Shown here one piece after another: positions 6,026 to 11,937 of a DNA stretch of 11,937 nt (position 1 is its first letter; each line of letters starts with the position of its first letter). The position numbers and the translations under genes were made by a program. The notes below the pieces were generated by a model that was not told the DNA's origin, ran no database searches, and saw only the letters and a program-made list of their open reading frames with translations. Origin of the DNA: Thermoplasmata archaeon (lineage in GTDB: Archaea > Thermoplasmatota > Thermoplasmata > Thermoplasmatales > Thermoplasmataceae); assembly GCA_021826765.1 (NCBI GenBank), contig JAKAYK010000027.1:1-11937 (forward strand). Direction: 5' to 3'.

Positions 6026-6110
6026 TGCGGAGGGCCGGATTCGAACCGGCGAACCCCTGCGGGAATGGACCCTAAATCCATCGCCTTTAGCCTAGCTCGA
6101 CAACCTCCGC
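6026..6110 (-). tRNA. tRNA-Leu (anticodon UAG)
   Basis: The minus strand folds into an 85-nt class II tRNA. Acceptor GCGGAGG pairs with CCTCCGC. The anticodon stem-loop is ATGGA-TTTAGGG-TCCAT with TAG at 34-36, reading CUA-type leucine codons. A long variable arm CCC-GCA-GGG and a T arm CCGG-TTCGAAT-CCGG follow. The discriminator base is A and CCA is not encoded. No intron is seen. Its 3' 13-14 bases recur at 4164-4177, marking it as a probable integration target. Confidence 0.95.
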
Positions 6111-6134
6111 AATGGCATCCTACATTTACCGGGA

Positions 6135-6146
6135 GTATATTAAAAG
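6135..6146 (-). promoter_or_regulatory. Putative TATA box for tRNA-Leu
   Basis: The minus-strand sequence CTTTTAATATAC is centred about 30 nt before the first tRNA base at 6110, giving a start of transcription a few bases before the mature 5' end. This fits archaeal tRNA promoters. Confidence 0.5.
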
Positions 6147-6343
6147 TATTCAAAATTGGTTGAGATGCGAGAAATGGTCTTTCTCTCGATTTATATTGTG
6201 GGAGAACTTAGGATAGTATTGGCATTAGCAATTTTCAGTGAATAATTGTAAATAATGGCAAATAACGTTTGGAGGCAAGTTTCTTTAATGATTTCTATCC
6301 ACCCAGTCCTTCTACAGAAAATTATGTAAATGTGGCACTTATA

Positions 6344-6760
6344 ATGGACACTGTCACCATGAAAATTTATAATGATAAATCGCAGTTTGGGTGGGAAGGA
6401 GATGAAGGCCTCGGCGACATCCTTATTTCAAAAATAATGTCTGGGAAGAAGACTGCCACCTGCGCCCCAAAGGTTTCTTACAGTCCTGCAGAACTCGAGT
6501 CATTGTACGATTCTGTAGGTAAATATATTACAGTTGTAGACAAATTTGGAAATCCACGTTGTAACATCATTCAAGTTGAGGTTTTTGAAACTAATTTTGG
6601 AGACCCGGATCCAAGACTTGTAAAAGGAGAGGATGATGGCGGGGATGTGGAAAAATTCAAGAAAGACCATATTAAGGCATGGAACGGAATGGCATCAGAG
6701 AGTATTCCCTTGAATGATGACACTGTCCTTGTTGTAGAGATTTTTAAATTAATGGTATAG
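6344..6760 (+). CDS. ASCH-domain protein
   Basis: The conserved part reads LGDILISKIMSGKKTATC and continues through GKYITVVDKFGNPRCNIIQV and VFETNFGD to a C-terminal WNGMASESIPLNDDTVLVVEIF. This is the ASCH beta-barrel with its GKKTAT signature in the putative RNA-binding cleft. ASCH proteins are thought to bind RNA or act on modified nucleosides (the YqfB relatives hydrolyse N4-acetylcytidine); the role here is unknown. The frame is open from a TTG at 6269, but the extra 25 residues look non-conserved. I therefore place the start at ATG 6344 (138 residues), with ATG 6359 equally possible. It diverges from tRNA-Leu and is outside the putative islet. Confidence 0.75.
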   Translation: MDTVTMKIYNDKSQFGWEGDEGLGDILISKIMSGKKTATCAPKVSYSPAELESLYDSVGKYITVVDKFGNPRCNIIQVEVFETNFGDPDPRLVKGEDDGGDVEKFKKDHIKAWNGMASESIPLNDDTVLVVEIFKLMV

Positions 6761-6998
6761 CTCTCTGCCTCAGGTCAGGCAAATTTCAAAATTAGTCGAG
6801 CCAATAAAATTGTCTTTGTTTCATACCACACCTTCTGAGTAGCTGAGGGATAAAAAAAATGAGATTGAAATATCAATGTCAGTTATTGGTAAATTTTCAA
6901 GGAAGATTAGAATCACGGAAACTTCTATTCCTTTGGGAGAGGCAATCACCTCCTTACCCTGAAGCAGTTCCGCAAAACCGCAAAAGACGGAAAAAGGA
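6761..6998. other. Non-coding or degraded stretch after the ASCH gene
   Basis: No complete gene is supported. On the plus strand a short frame (about 6923-7040) reads FGRGNHLL then LKQFRKTAKDGKRIST and LARYLRN, which looks protein-like and may be a relic. It has no start codon and I cannot assign a family. An A8 run follows at about 6852. Confidence 0.25.
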
Positions 6999-7377
6999 TC
7001 AGCACTCTTGCAAGATACCTTCGTAATTTGTTACAAACCCTGTTTCATCTGTCTCCAACACTGCCTTGAAGTTACCTGAACTGTAAATGTATTTCAATTC
7101 CGATATTCTTTCATAACTCTGCTTCAGTGGTTCCACATTTAGGCCAGGAAACCTTATCCACGCAACCATGAATTCTATTTCTTCTCCAATTTGAATTGAA
7201 CTCCTCATCTGATTTTATCTGATAGGCAACCGTTAATCCCATTGCCTTATATTTTGCAGTGAATGAACCCTCAAGTAACCAGCCGGATTCGTAACGGTTC
7301 AATCTACACATCTCAAGCGAAGGGAACAAAATGCCCTTCCACATAATCTCATATGAATCACCATCGAAATTTCTCAA
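6999..7377 (-). pseudogene. Glycolipid-binding-family protein (PF06475-like), internally deleted and frameshifted
   Basis: From TTG 7377 the first frame gives WKGILFPSLEMCRLNRYESG and WLLEGSFTAKYKAMGLTVAY, then KSDEEFNSNW, the N-terminal half of the putative glycolipid-binding fold. The C-terminal half is in another frame: IQIGEEIEFMVAWIRFPGLN, VEPLKQSYERI and YIYSSGNFKAVLETDETG, ending at 6999. Family members have, as I remember, about 180 residues; here about 60 in the middle are missing at the frame switch around 7188-7200, so a deletion rather than a single-base change is likely. Its TTG overlaps the stop of a short upstream remnant (TTGA), suggesting former coupling. It is not expected to be functional. 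Confidence 0.65.
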
Positions 7378-7490
7378 TTACTCCCCACCATCCTGTACAT
7401 CCTTTCCAGAGAAATTTGAATTGAATCTCCCAGAAACTTTGCCTGCCCCTGAAAATTCTCCAAAGACTCTCTGTCATTCCAGCATCTAAT
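7374..7490 (-). pseudogene. Short unidentified C-terminal remnant
   Basis: Between a stop at 7491-7493 and the TGA at 7374-7376 the minus strand is open for 38 codons, reading WNDRESLENFQGQAKFLGD then SIQISLERMYRMVGSN. It looks like the helical end of a protein, has no suitable start codon and overlaps the following TTG start by the TTGA motif. It is probably a decayed gene; the family is not recognised. Confidence 0.3.
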
Positions 7491-7493
7491 TCA

Positions 7494-8009
7494 TTACTGG
7501 CGAACTATAAGCATTTCTTCAGTTATTTTCCAAGTTTTTCCTGAGCCACTCGAACGTTCTGCCCTCCACCTAAATGAATCCTTCTGAATATCATAGAAAA
7601 TCCAGTTCATTGGTTTTCCATCAGAGTCCTTCGTCTCAAGCACAATTTCCTCTCCAACTTCCCTGCCAATAAACTCCCGCACAACACCTTGGGTAGGCGA
7701 AATCCAGGTGCTTCGCCAGGCATCTATTTTTGGATCATAGAATCTCACTGTTGTCCCCATGTCCGGAACTGACATCCAGACATCCTGTATCGCTCTCCCG
7801 CCAAGGATCCAGCCCCAATGAACCTCCCCTTTTGAGTTTTCCCAGGAACCGTCTTCCTTGAGGTTCCTGCACTCAACTATATCCCAGTCTCCCACAAACT
7901 GACCAAACAACATTAGTTTGTCCTTTAGGTCGTCGGAAGCGCATTTAGCATTCAACCTCCTGATTGCGGTATTGCTTTCATTTTTATCTTCCATGGTGTT
8001 CACATTCAC
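7494..8009 (-). CDS. DUF1579-like hypothetical protein
   Basis: The 171-residue protein begins (after about 33 variable residues) with LFGQFVGDWDIVECRNL and contains HWGWILGGRAIQDVWM (64-79), VRFYDPKIDAWRSTWISP (88-105) and FRWRAERSSGSGKTW near the end. This pattern of a compact antiparallel beta-barrel with G-W-D start is that of the DUF1579 and related families, which have no established function. No signal peptide is seen, so it is probably cytoplasmic. ATG 8009 follows a TATA-like TTATATACAAATTATAAG by the distance expected for a leaderless mRNA; ATG 7994 is an alternative start. It lies 33 nt downstream of the HTH_10 regulator on the same strand, but the TATA box in the gap suggests its own promoter. 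Confidence 0.6.
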   Translation of the reverse strand: MNVNTMEDKNESNTAIRRLNAKCASDDLKDKLMLFGQFVGDWDIVECRNLKEDGSWENSKGEVHWGWILGGRAIQDVWMSVPDMGTTVRFYDPKIDAWRSTWISPTQGVVREFIGREVGEEIVLETKDSDGKPMNWIFYDIQKDSFRWRAERSSGSGKTWKITEEMLIVRQ

Positions 8010-8042
8010 CCAACTTATAATTTGTATATAACGTTTCTAACG

Positions 8043-8765
8043 TCATGTGACACTATCCTGCTCTGCCCTGAATTCAGGCGACTTCATTTTCAAGTAGGGC
8101 ACTATTGAAGATATGATCTTCAATTCCGCTTTCCTGAGATGATCAGTGTAATTAGTTCTAGTAATGTTTGTACGAAGTGATATTTGTTCTGCCGTTGATC
8201 TCCTCGGTATCTCATAATACCCATTTTCAAATGCTGTAAGCAAAGACCATGCTTGTTTTTCCGTGAGGCCCCCTATTATTGAAGAGGTCGGTACTAGCAA
8301 GGCATCATGAATTGCATTTTCCGAAACAGTTGTCTTTGAAATAATTTCAACATTCGATGTATTCTGCAATTCCTTAACCAGTGAGTTCAGATCCTGGCTG
8401 GAGAATGAGATGACGTGATAGTATTCCCAACCATTAACATAGATTTTTGGCTGGAGTTCAAGGCACTCATGCCTTTCAATTGATTGAAGTGTTGGTGGTG
8501 GAAGTTTGTCACATGAGCAGTGCTGTAGAATGAACTGGCTATTGCCATCTTCTGAAGTGTGTCTTATTACGGTGGAATCAAGATCCGAAAGAAGACTCTT
8601 TACTTTTTGATCTATCTCAGAGGAATGGTTATCTGAGAACCTAATTTCAATGACGTCTCTGCTCCAGTTGCACCAGTGGGAAATCATGCTTGAAGGAAGA
8701 TCTCTTGTAAATTGTGTGTACGGGCATTCATGCTGTACCTTGAACGATAGCTTGTAGTAAGTCAC
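8043..8765 (-). CDS. HTH_10-family (bacterio-opsin-activator type) transcription regulator
   Basis: The 240-residue protein ends in a clear HTH_10 domain (about 167-225): LTEKQAWSLLTAFENGYYEI, PRRSTAEQISLRTNITRTN, YTDHLRKAELKII. This domain is characteristic of archaeal regulators related to Bat. The N-terminal 165 residues are the poorly characterised sensor part and are rich in Cys and His (H13, C14, C32, H82, C83, C85, C101), which might bind metal or sense redox, though this is inference. Start is GTG 8765. It lies upstream of the DUF1579-like gene and downstream of the CPBP protease on the same strand. Inverted repeats in the promoter region (8777-8790, 8804-8813) could be operators for it. 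Confidence 0.78.
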   Translation of the reverse strand: MTYYKLSFKVQHECPYTQFTRDLPSSMISHWCNWSRDVIEIRFSDNHSSEIDQKVKSLLSDLDSTVIRHTSEDGNSQFILQHCSCDKLPPPTLQSIERHECLELQPKIYVNGWEYYHVISFSSQDLNSLVKELQNTSNVEIISKTTVSENAIHDALLVPTSSIIGGLTEKQAWSLLTAFENGYYEIPRRSTAEQISLRTNITRTNYTDHLRKAELKIISSIVPYLKMKSPEFRAEQDSVT

Positions 8766-8776
8766 AAACGAAATAT

Positions 8777-8813
8777 TAAGGCGCCCCTTATTAGAATTGG
8801 GCTGTCATATGAC
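8777..8813 (-). promoter_or_regulatory. Inverted repeats upstream of the HTH_10 regulator
   Basis: TAAGG-CGCC-CCTTA (8777-8790) and the perfect palindrome GTCATATGAC (8804-8813) stand just before the GTG start at 8765, around a TATA-like TTCTAATAAGG. They may be operator or promoter elements. No experimental or comparative support is available. Confidence 0.3.
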
Positions 8814-8917
8814 GGTTTTATTTTTCCAAATTTCAACCTTAATGTAATTTGCTAAATTTATGGCTAATAGAACATTGCTGTTTCGATTTAAGCAGATTTT
8901 TAGTGGCGTTCATCAAT

Positions 8918-9505
8918 TCAAATGGGGATGAATTGGAAAGCCATTCCTGTAAAATCCACTATATTATGAATCCATGCAGCTCCTGATAGATCATATGTTT
9001 TATCATAATATGTTCCTACAACTAATCCAAAAAAGGTTGCAAAGGTAATCTGGATGATTGTGGTGTCTATTGGCTGCCCCAAAAGGATATTTATTGAGTG
9101 AGCGAAACCAAATATCAACGAAGTGATGATGGTCCCCTGTCTGATTTTTATTACTGTTATGGATGAAAATCTCCTGTTTAAGGCTGTTTGTATGGCACCA
9201 CGAAAGAGGTATTCTTCAGTCCAACCAACAAAAAAGCCTTCGAAAACGAAGCGTAGCGCTACAGGTAATATCCCATAGATAGACACCCATGAATATATCG
9301 ACATACTCCCGAATTCTGTTGTGAAAATTTCGATGAGGAGAAAAAATACAGCAAGTACTCCGAAAAACTTCAAGTTCTCTTTTGAAGGCAGAAACCTGAT
9401 TTTCGGTTTTCTTATTCGCGTTAACCGGATTATCACTACACCAAGAATAATATACAAAACGTGGGAAGAGTAGTCGATCGATAGGGCTTGATTGAAGTCA
9501 AACAT
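8918..9505 (-). CDS. CPBP-family intramembrane metalloprotease
   Basis: The 195-residue membrane protein carries the three CPBP (Abi/Rce1-like) motifs: EEYLFRG (97-103, the EExxxR motif), FGFAH (132-136) and HNIVD (180-184). The Glu and His residues bind the catalytic metal inside the membrane. Hydrophobic segments are evident at about 15-28, 47-61, 74-92, 124-142 and 150-166. CPBP proteins process prenylated or membrane-anchored peptides, and in prokaryotes are often linked to bacteriocin immunity; the substrate here is unknown. Its start codon abuts the end of the IS3-type remnant, so its original promoter is probably displaced; the first residues should be compared with homologues. Confidence 0.8.
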   Translation of the reverse strand: MFDFNQALSIDYSSHVLYIILGVVIIRLTRIRKPKIRFLPSKENLKFFGVLAVFFLLIEIFTTEFGSMSIYSWVSIYGILPVALRFVFEGFFVGWTEEYLFRGAIQTALNRRFSSITVIKIRQGTIITSLIFGFAHSINILLGQPIDTTIIQITFATFFGLVVGTYYDKTYDLSGAAWIHNIVDFTGMAFQFIPI

Positions 9506-9871
9506 TGTGGTTAGGTCCCCTAATTGGAGACACTATTGTCTTATAAGATTTTATGCTTTCTGATTCTCTTCCATACATTTTTTATTCATCTCCCTTGGTG
9601 TTATATATCCTATGGCAGAATGCAATCTCTCACTGTTGTAGAATTCTATGAATCTTCCAATGGTGGATTCTCCTTCTTCAAAGCTCTCAAATTCGAATCT
9701 TCTTATGACTTCTCTTTCCAGGATCGAATTGAATGATTCTATGTGCGCATCCTCCTTTGGTGTTGCAGGATGGATCCTCTCATGAGGTATGTTCATCATG
9801 GAGAGGAAATTCTCCACATTACAGGACGAATAGGTTATGTATTCATCCAATAAATCGCAGAACTGTTTCAT
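9506..9871 (-). mobile_element. Remnant of an IS3-type insertion sequence
   Basis: The interval holds the terminal part of an IS3-like transposase (9551-9871) and, at its left edge, TGTGGTTAGGTCCCC (9506-9520), which begins with TG and resembles the ends of IS3-family elements. The other terminus, orfA and most of the catalytic domain are missing, so it cannot move by itself. The right limit is uncertain; IS sequence ends somewhere between about 9830 and the dehydrogenase start. Confidence 0.6.
9551..9871 (-). pseudogene. C-terminal fragment of IS3-type DDE transposase (integrase core)
   Basis: The 106-residue frame reads NFLSMMNIPHERIHPATPKE followed by DAHIESFNSILEREV and FIEFYNSERLHSAIGYITP. 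This is the end of an rve-type integrase core with the third catalytic acid (E45 in HIESF). The first two catalytic aspartates lie upstream in family members and are absent. The first 17 residues or so (MKQFCDLLDEYITYSSC) look unrelated or rearranged, placing the breakpoint close to 9830-9860. It is not functional. Confidence 0.78.
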
Positions 9872-9874
9872 ATG

Positions 9875-9890
9875 TTAAAGCATTTATCTC
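9875..9890 (+). promoter_or_regulatory. Putative TATA box for the second isocitrate dehydrogenase
   Basis: GTTAAAGCATTTATC lies about 25 nt before ATG 9910, immediately outside the IS3-type fragment. It supports a leaderless mRNA from 9910. Whether it is native or was provided by a rearrangement is unknown. Confidence 0.35.
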
Positions 9891-9909
9891 TTATGGGCAT
9901 ATGGGTCAC

Positions 9910-11118
9910 ATGCCTTACATAAAAGTGGAAAATAACCACCTTGTAGTTCCTAACAAAGTCACCATTGGTTACATAGAGGGTGATGGCATAGGACCAGATA
10001 TTACGACGGCCATGATAGATGTGGTCAATTCTGCAATAGAGATTGCGTATGAAGGAGATAGATCAATCGAATGGGAGAAGATTGAAGCGGGAGAAGAGGC
10101 GTATGAAAAGAACGGAAAACATCTCCCAGAAGAATCATTAGATCAGCTTTCCAGATGTGTCATATCAATAAAGGGCCCCCTCACGACTCCTATTGGAAAG
10201 GGTTTCAGGAGCCTGAATGTAACCCTGAGACAGCATTTTGATCTTTATGCAAACGTAAGACCGGTGAAATACTTTCCAGGAGTTCCATCTCCAGTGAAAA
10301 ATCCTGAAAATATGAATATGATAGTATTCAGGGAGAACACGGAAGATCTTTATGCAGGCATAGAGTGGAAGTACGATTCAGAAGAGGCAAAGAAGGTCAG
10401 GAATTTCCTGAGCACACAGTTTGGAGTCAATCTCACCGATGATACTGGAATCGGCATAAAACCTATCAGCAAGTTCAAGAGCCAGAGAATTGTCAGAAAG
10501 GCACTTGAGTATGCCATAGACAATAAGAGAAGAAGTGTCACACTTGTCCATAAGGGAAACATAATGAAGTATACAGAAGGTGCTTTCAAGGATTGGGGTT
10601 ATGCTGTTGCAAGTGAGATGTTCGGGGATATTACTGTCACAGAAGATGAATATACTCAGAATCCAGATGCTTTCTCAGGCAAGATCATCGTTAAGGACAG
10701 GATTGCAGACAATATGTTCCAGCAGATCCTGACAAGAACGGCAGAATATGATGTTATCGCCACTACCAACCTGAATGGAGATTACCTTTCCGATGCACTT
10801 GCTGCACAGGTTGGAGGACTTGGCATTGCTCCTGGAGCAAACATTGGTGACATATATGCTATATTTGAGGCAGTGCATGGAACAGCTCCAAAATATGCAG
10901 GCATGGATATAGCAAATCCCACATCACTCATACTCTCCAGTGCAATGATGCTGAACCATATGGGATGGAAGGAGGCTGCAACAAGCCTTGAGAACGCAGT
11001 GACAAAATGCTATGCAGAGCAGAAAGTAACCCAGGATCTTGCAAGAATCCTGAACATAAAGCCGTTGAAATGCTCTGAATTCACTATGGAAATAGTCAAG
11101 AATATGAAGAAGAACTGA
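9910..11118 (+). CDS. icd: NADP-dependent isocitrate dehydrogenase (E. coli-like)
   Basis: This enzyme oxidatively decarboxylates isocitrate to 2-oxoglutarate with NADP. Numbered from the alternative ATG at 9901, it shows SLNVTLRQHFDLYANVRPV with isocitrate-binding S104, N106, R110, R120, then FRENTEDLYAGIEW (143-156), catalytic K218 in VHKGNIMKYTEGAFKDWGY, and metal-binding D294 and D298 (NGDYLSDALAAQVGG). The NADP-specific Lys-Tyr is kept (K331 Y332, APKYAG), and an Arg (R279) corresponds to E. coli Arg292. At the E. coli Tyr391/Arg395 positions it has Gln and Arg. The frame is open further upstream, into the IS remnant, but homology starts here; ATG 9910 (402 residues) follows TATA-like TTAAAGCATTTATC by about 25 nt. 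It is a different subfamily from the dehydrogenase at 1197. Confidence 0.93.
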   Translation: MPYIKVENNHLVVPNKVTIGYIEGDGIGPDITTAMIDVVNSAIEIAYEGDRSIEWEKIEAGEEAYEKNGKHLPEESLDQLSRCVISIKGPLTTPIGKGFRSLNVTLRQHFDLYANVRPVKYFPGVPSPVKNPENMNMIVFRENTEDLYAGIEWKYDSEEAKKVRNFLSTQFGVNLTDDTGIGIKPISKFKSQRIVRKALEYAIDNKRRSVTLVHKGNIMKYTEGAFKDWGYAVASEMFGDITVTEDEYTQNPDAFSGKIIVKDRIADNMFQQILTRTAEYDVIATTNLNGDYLSDALAAQVGGLGIAPGANIGDIYAIFEAVHGTAPKYAGMDIANPTSLILSSAMMLNHMGWKEAATSLENAVTKCYAEQKVTQDLARILNIKPLKCSEFTMEIVKNMKKN

Positions 11119-11937
11119 GAAGGGAACTGTTTCCAATATCTCTCTCATCAGTTCCATTCACAGATATTTTTATCGCATTCCCAAACCTCTGCTTCAGATA
11201 CTCTGTATCATTTATTGAATCAGTGTATATGTTAATCATGTCGGGTGAATTCATTTTCTGAACAATATCTGCACATTCCTTCAGCGAAGCATAGTGAATT
11301 ATCTGTATGAGGGGGCCATTTATTTCACGTATTTTTTCCGGTGTTTCTCCATATTGTAACGTGAGGACATGAACCGTATCCGGAATGTTATCAACAAAAT
11401 CCCATCCATTGTTGAGCATCTCTTTAACTGCCGCCTTCGTGCTATCCACTGTTCTTTTTCCGGGGTAATAGTTTATGTTAGAATCTGGGGAATAGGATTT
11501 TGTTGCAGTTCTCTTTAGAAGTTCAGAAACCCTGTTCTTGAAATACAGAAACTCCTTGTCACTGACCAGATAAACCTGGCTTGAAAGGCCAAGGTTTGAA
11601 ACTGAGGCGAAAGAAAGTTTCATCACTGAGCTTATAGCCTTATCTACCTGTGACTGGCCCCTGATGATTGACGGATAATTTGAGGTACCGGTGTATTTGA
11701 CATCCATGGAATCATGGGTTCCACTCAATTTCCTTCCTTTTCCCCAGATGGATAATGTGGCCCCCTCTGGCGCTTCCTTCAAGTTTATTCCCTGGAAATA
11801 ATCGCAAACGCCTTCTGACATGATGTTCTCAAATCCGTGCACCCTTTCAGCAAGTTTCTCTGTGATCTTCATGGTTGCAATAGGCGAATCTTTACAGTGT
11901 TCTATGTGAATCCATGAAGTTTCCAGAATCGCTTTGG
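11096..11937 (-). CDS. Degenerate aldehyde-dehydrogenase-like protein (partial, 5' end outside window)
   Basis: The frame ends at 11096 and is open past ATG 11872 to the window edge (codons reading AILETSWIHIEH come first), so the gene probably starts outside the window. Sequence suggests the second half of an aldehyde dehydrogenase: SNYPSIIRGQSQVDKAISSV parallels the GGKSPxIVxxxADLDxAV region, and FASVSNLGLSSQVYLV parallels the NxGQxC segment. INGPLIQIIHY with NSPDMINIYT parallels the FGP motif and the region after it. Where the catalytic Cys is expected there is Ser, and the Glu of ELGG is not seen, so it is probably not a normal dehydrogenase. It is convergent with icd and overlaps it by 23 nt at the 3' ends. 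The family assignment is moderate. Confidence 0.5.
   Translation of the reverse strand, partial: KAILETSWIHIEHCKDSPIATMKITEKLAERVHGFENIMSEGVCDYFQGINLKEAPEGATLSIWGKGRKLSGTHDSMDVKYTGTSNYPSIIRGQSQVDKAISSVMKLSFASVSNLGLSSQVYLVSDKEFLYFKNRVSELLKRTATKSYSPDSNINYYPGKRTVDSTKAAVKEMLNNGWDFVDNIPDTVHVLTLQYGETPEKIREINGPLIQIIHYASLKECADIVQKMNSPDMINIYTDSINDTEYLKQRFGNAIKISVNGTDERDIGNSSLLSSSSYS

Noticed and set aside
9733..9909. Open N-terminal extension of the second isocitrate dehydrogenase (to 461 residues)
   Set aside because: It is antisense to the IS3-type transposase fragment and has no similarity to dehydrogenases; homology begins after 9910.
1..11937. CRISPR array search by eye
   Set aside because: No set of regularly spaced direct repeats of 20 or more bases was seen on either strand.

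Overview
The window looks archaeal, most likely a Thermoplasmatales-type (Ferroplasma/Cuniculiplasma-like) genome. The support is a Nep1 rRNA methyltransferase, an HTH_10 (bacterio-opsin-activator type) regulator, a tRNA-Leu without encoded CCA, AT-rich TATA-like boxes about 25 bases before several start codons (suggesting leaderless or short-leader mRNAs), VapBC modules and scattered IS remnants. The genus is inferred from general resemblance and was not tested.

Left part (1-2705): the 3' end of an IS200/IS605-type tnpB with its right-end hairpin abuts a decapitated LigB-like (class III extradiol dioxygenase superfamily) reading frame. Next come nep1 on the minus strand and, divergently, a 502-residue isocitrate dehydrogenase of the long Thermus/Rickettsia type with a C-terminal extra domain.

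Middle part (about 3000-6110): a cluster of stress or toxin-antitoxin-like genes. An intact vapBC pair comes first, then a frameshifted alpha/beta-hydrolase fragment, then an AbrB-type antitoxin whose PIN toxin is broken by a frameshift and a stop. Last is a minus-strand two-gene unit: a small unknown protein followed 2 nt later by a stand-alone RelA/SpoT-type (p)ppGpp synthetase domain, arranged like a toxSAS toxin-antitoxin pair. The unit lies beside tRNA-Leu(UAG). A 14-base exact copy of the tRNA 3' end lies 1.86 kb away at the other edge (4164-4177), so 4164-6038 has the shape of a small tRNA-targeted integrated islet whose integrase is gone.

Right part (6110-9505): an ASCH-domain protein, a glycolipid-binding-family pseudogene with a lost middle, a DUF1579-like protein, an HTH_10 regulator and a CPBP-family membrane protease.

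Far right (9506-11937): the tail of an IS3-type transposase lies immediately upstream of a second NADP-type isocitrate dehydrogenase, this one E. coli-like. Its 3' end overlaps, tail to tail, a partial gene resembling a degenerate aldehyde dehydrogenase that leaves the window. The two isocitrate dehydrogenases would feed 2-oxoglutarate and NADPH supply. The remaining content is largely accessory, with at least six broken genes.
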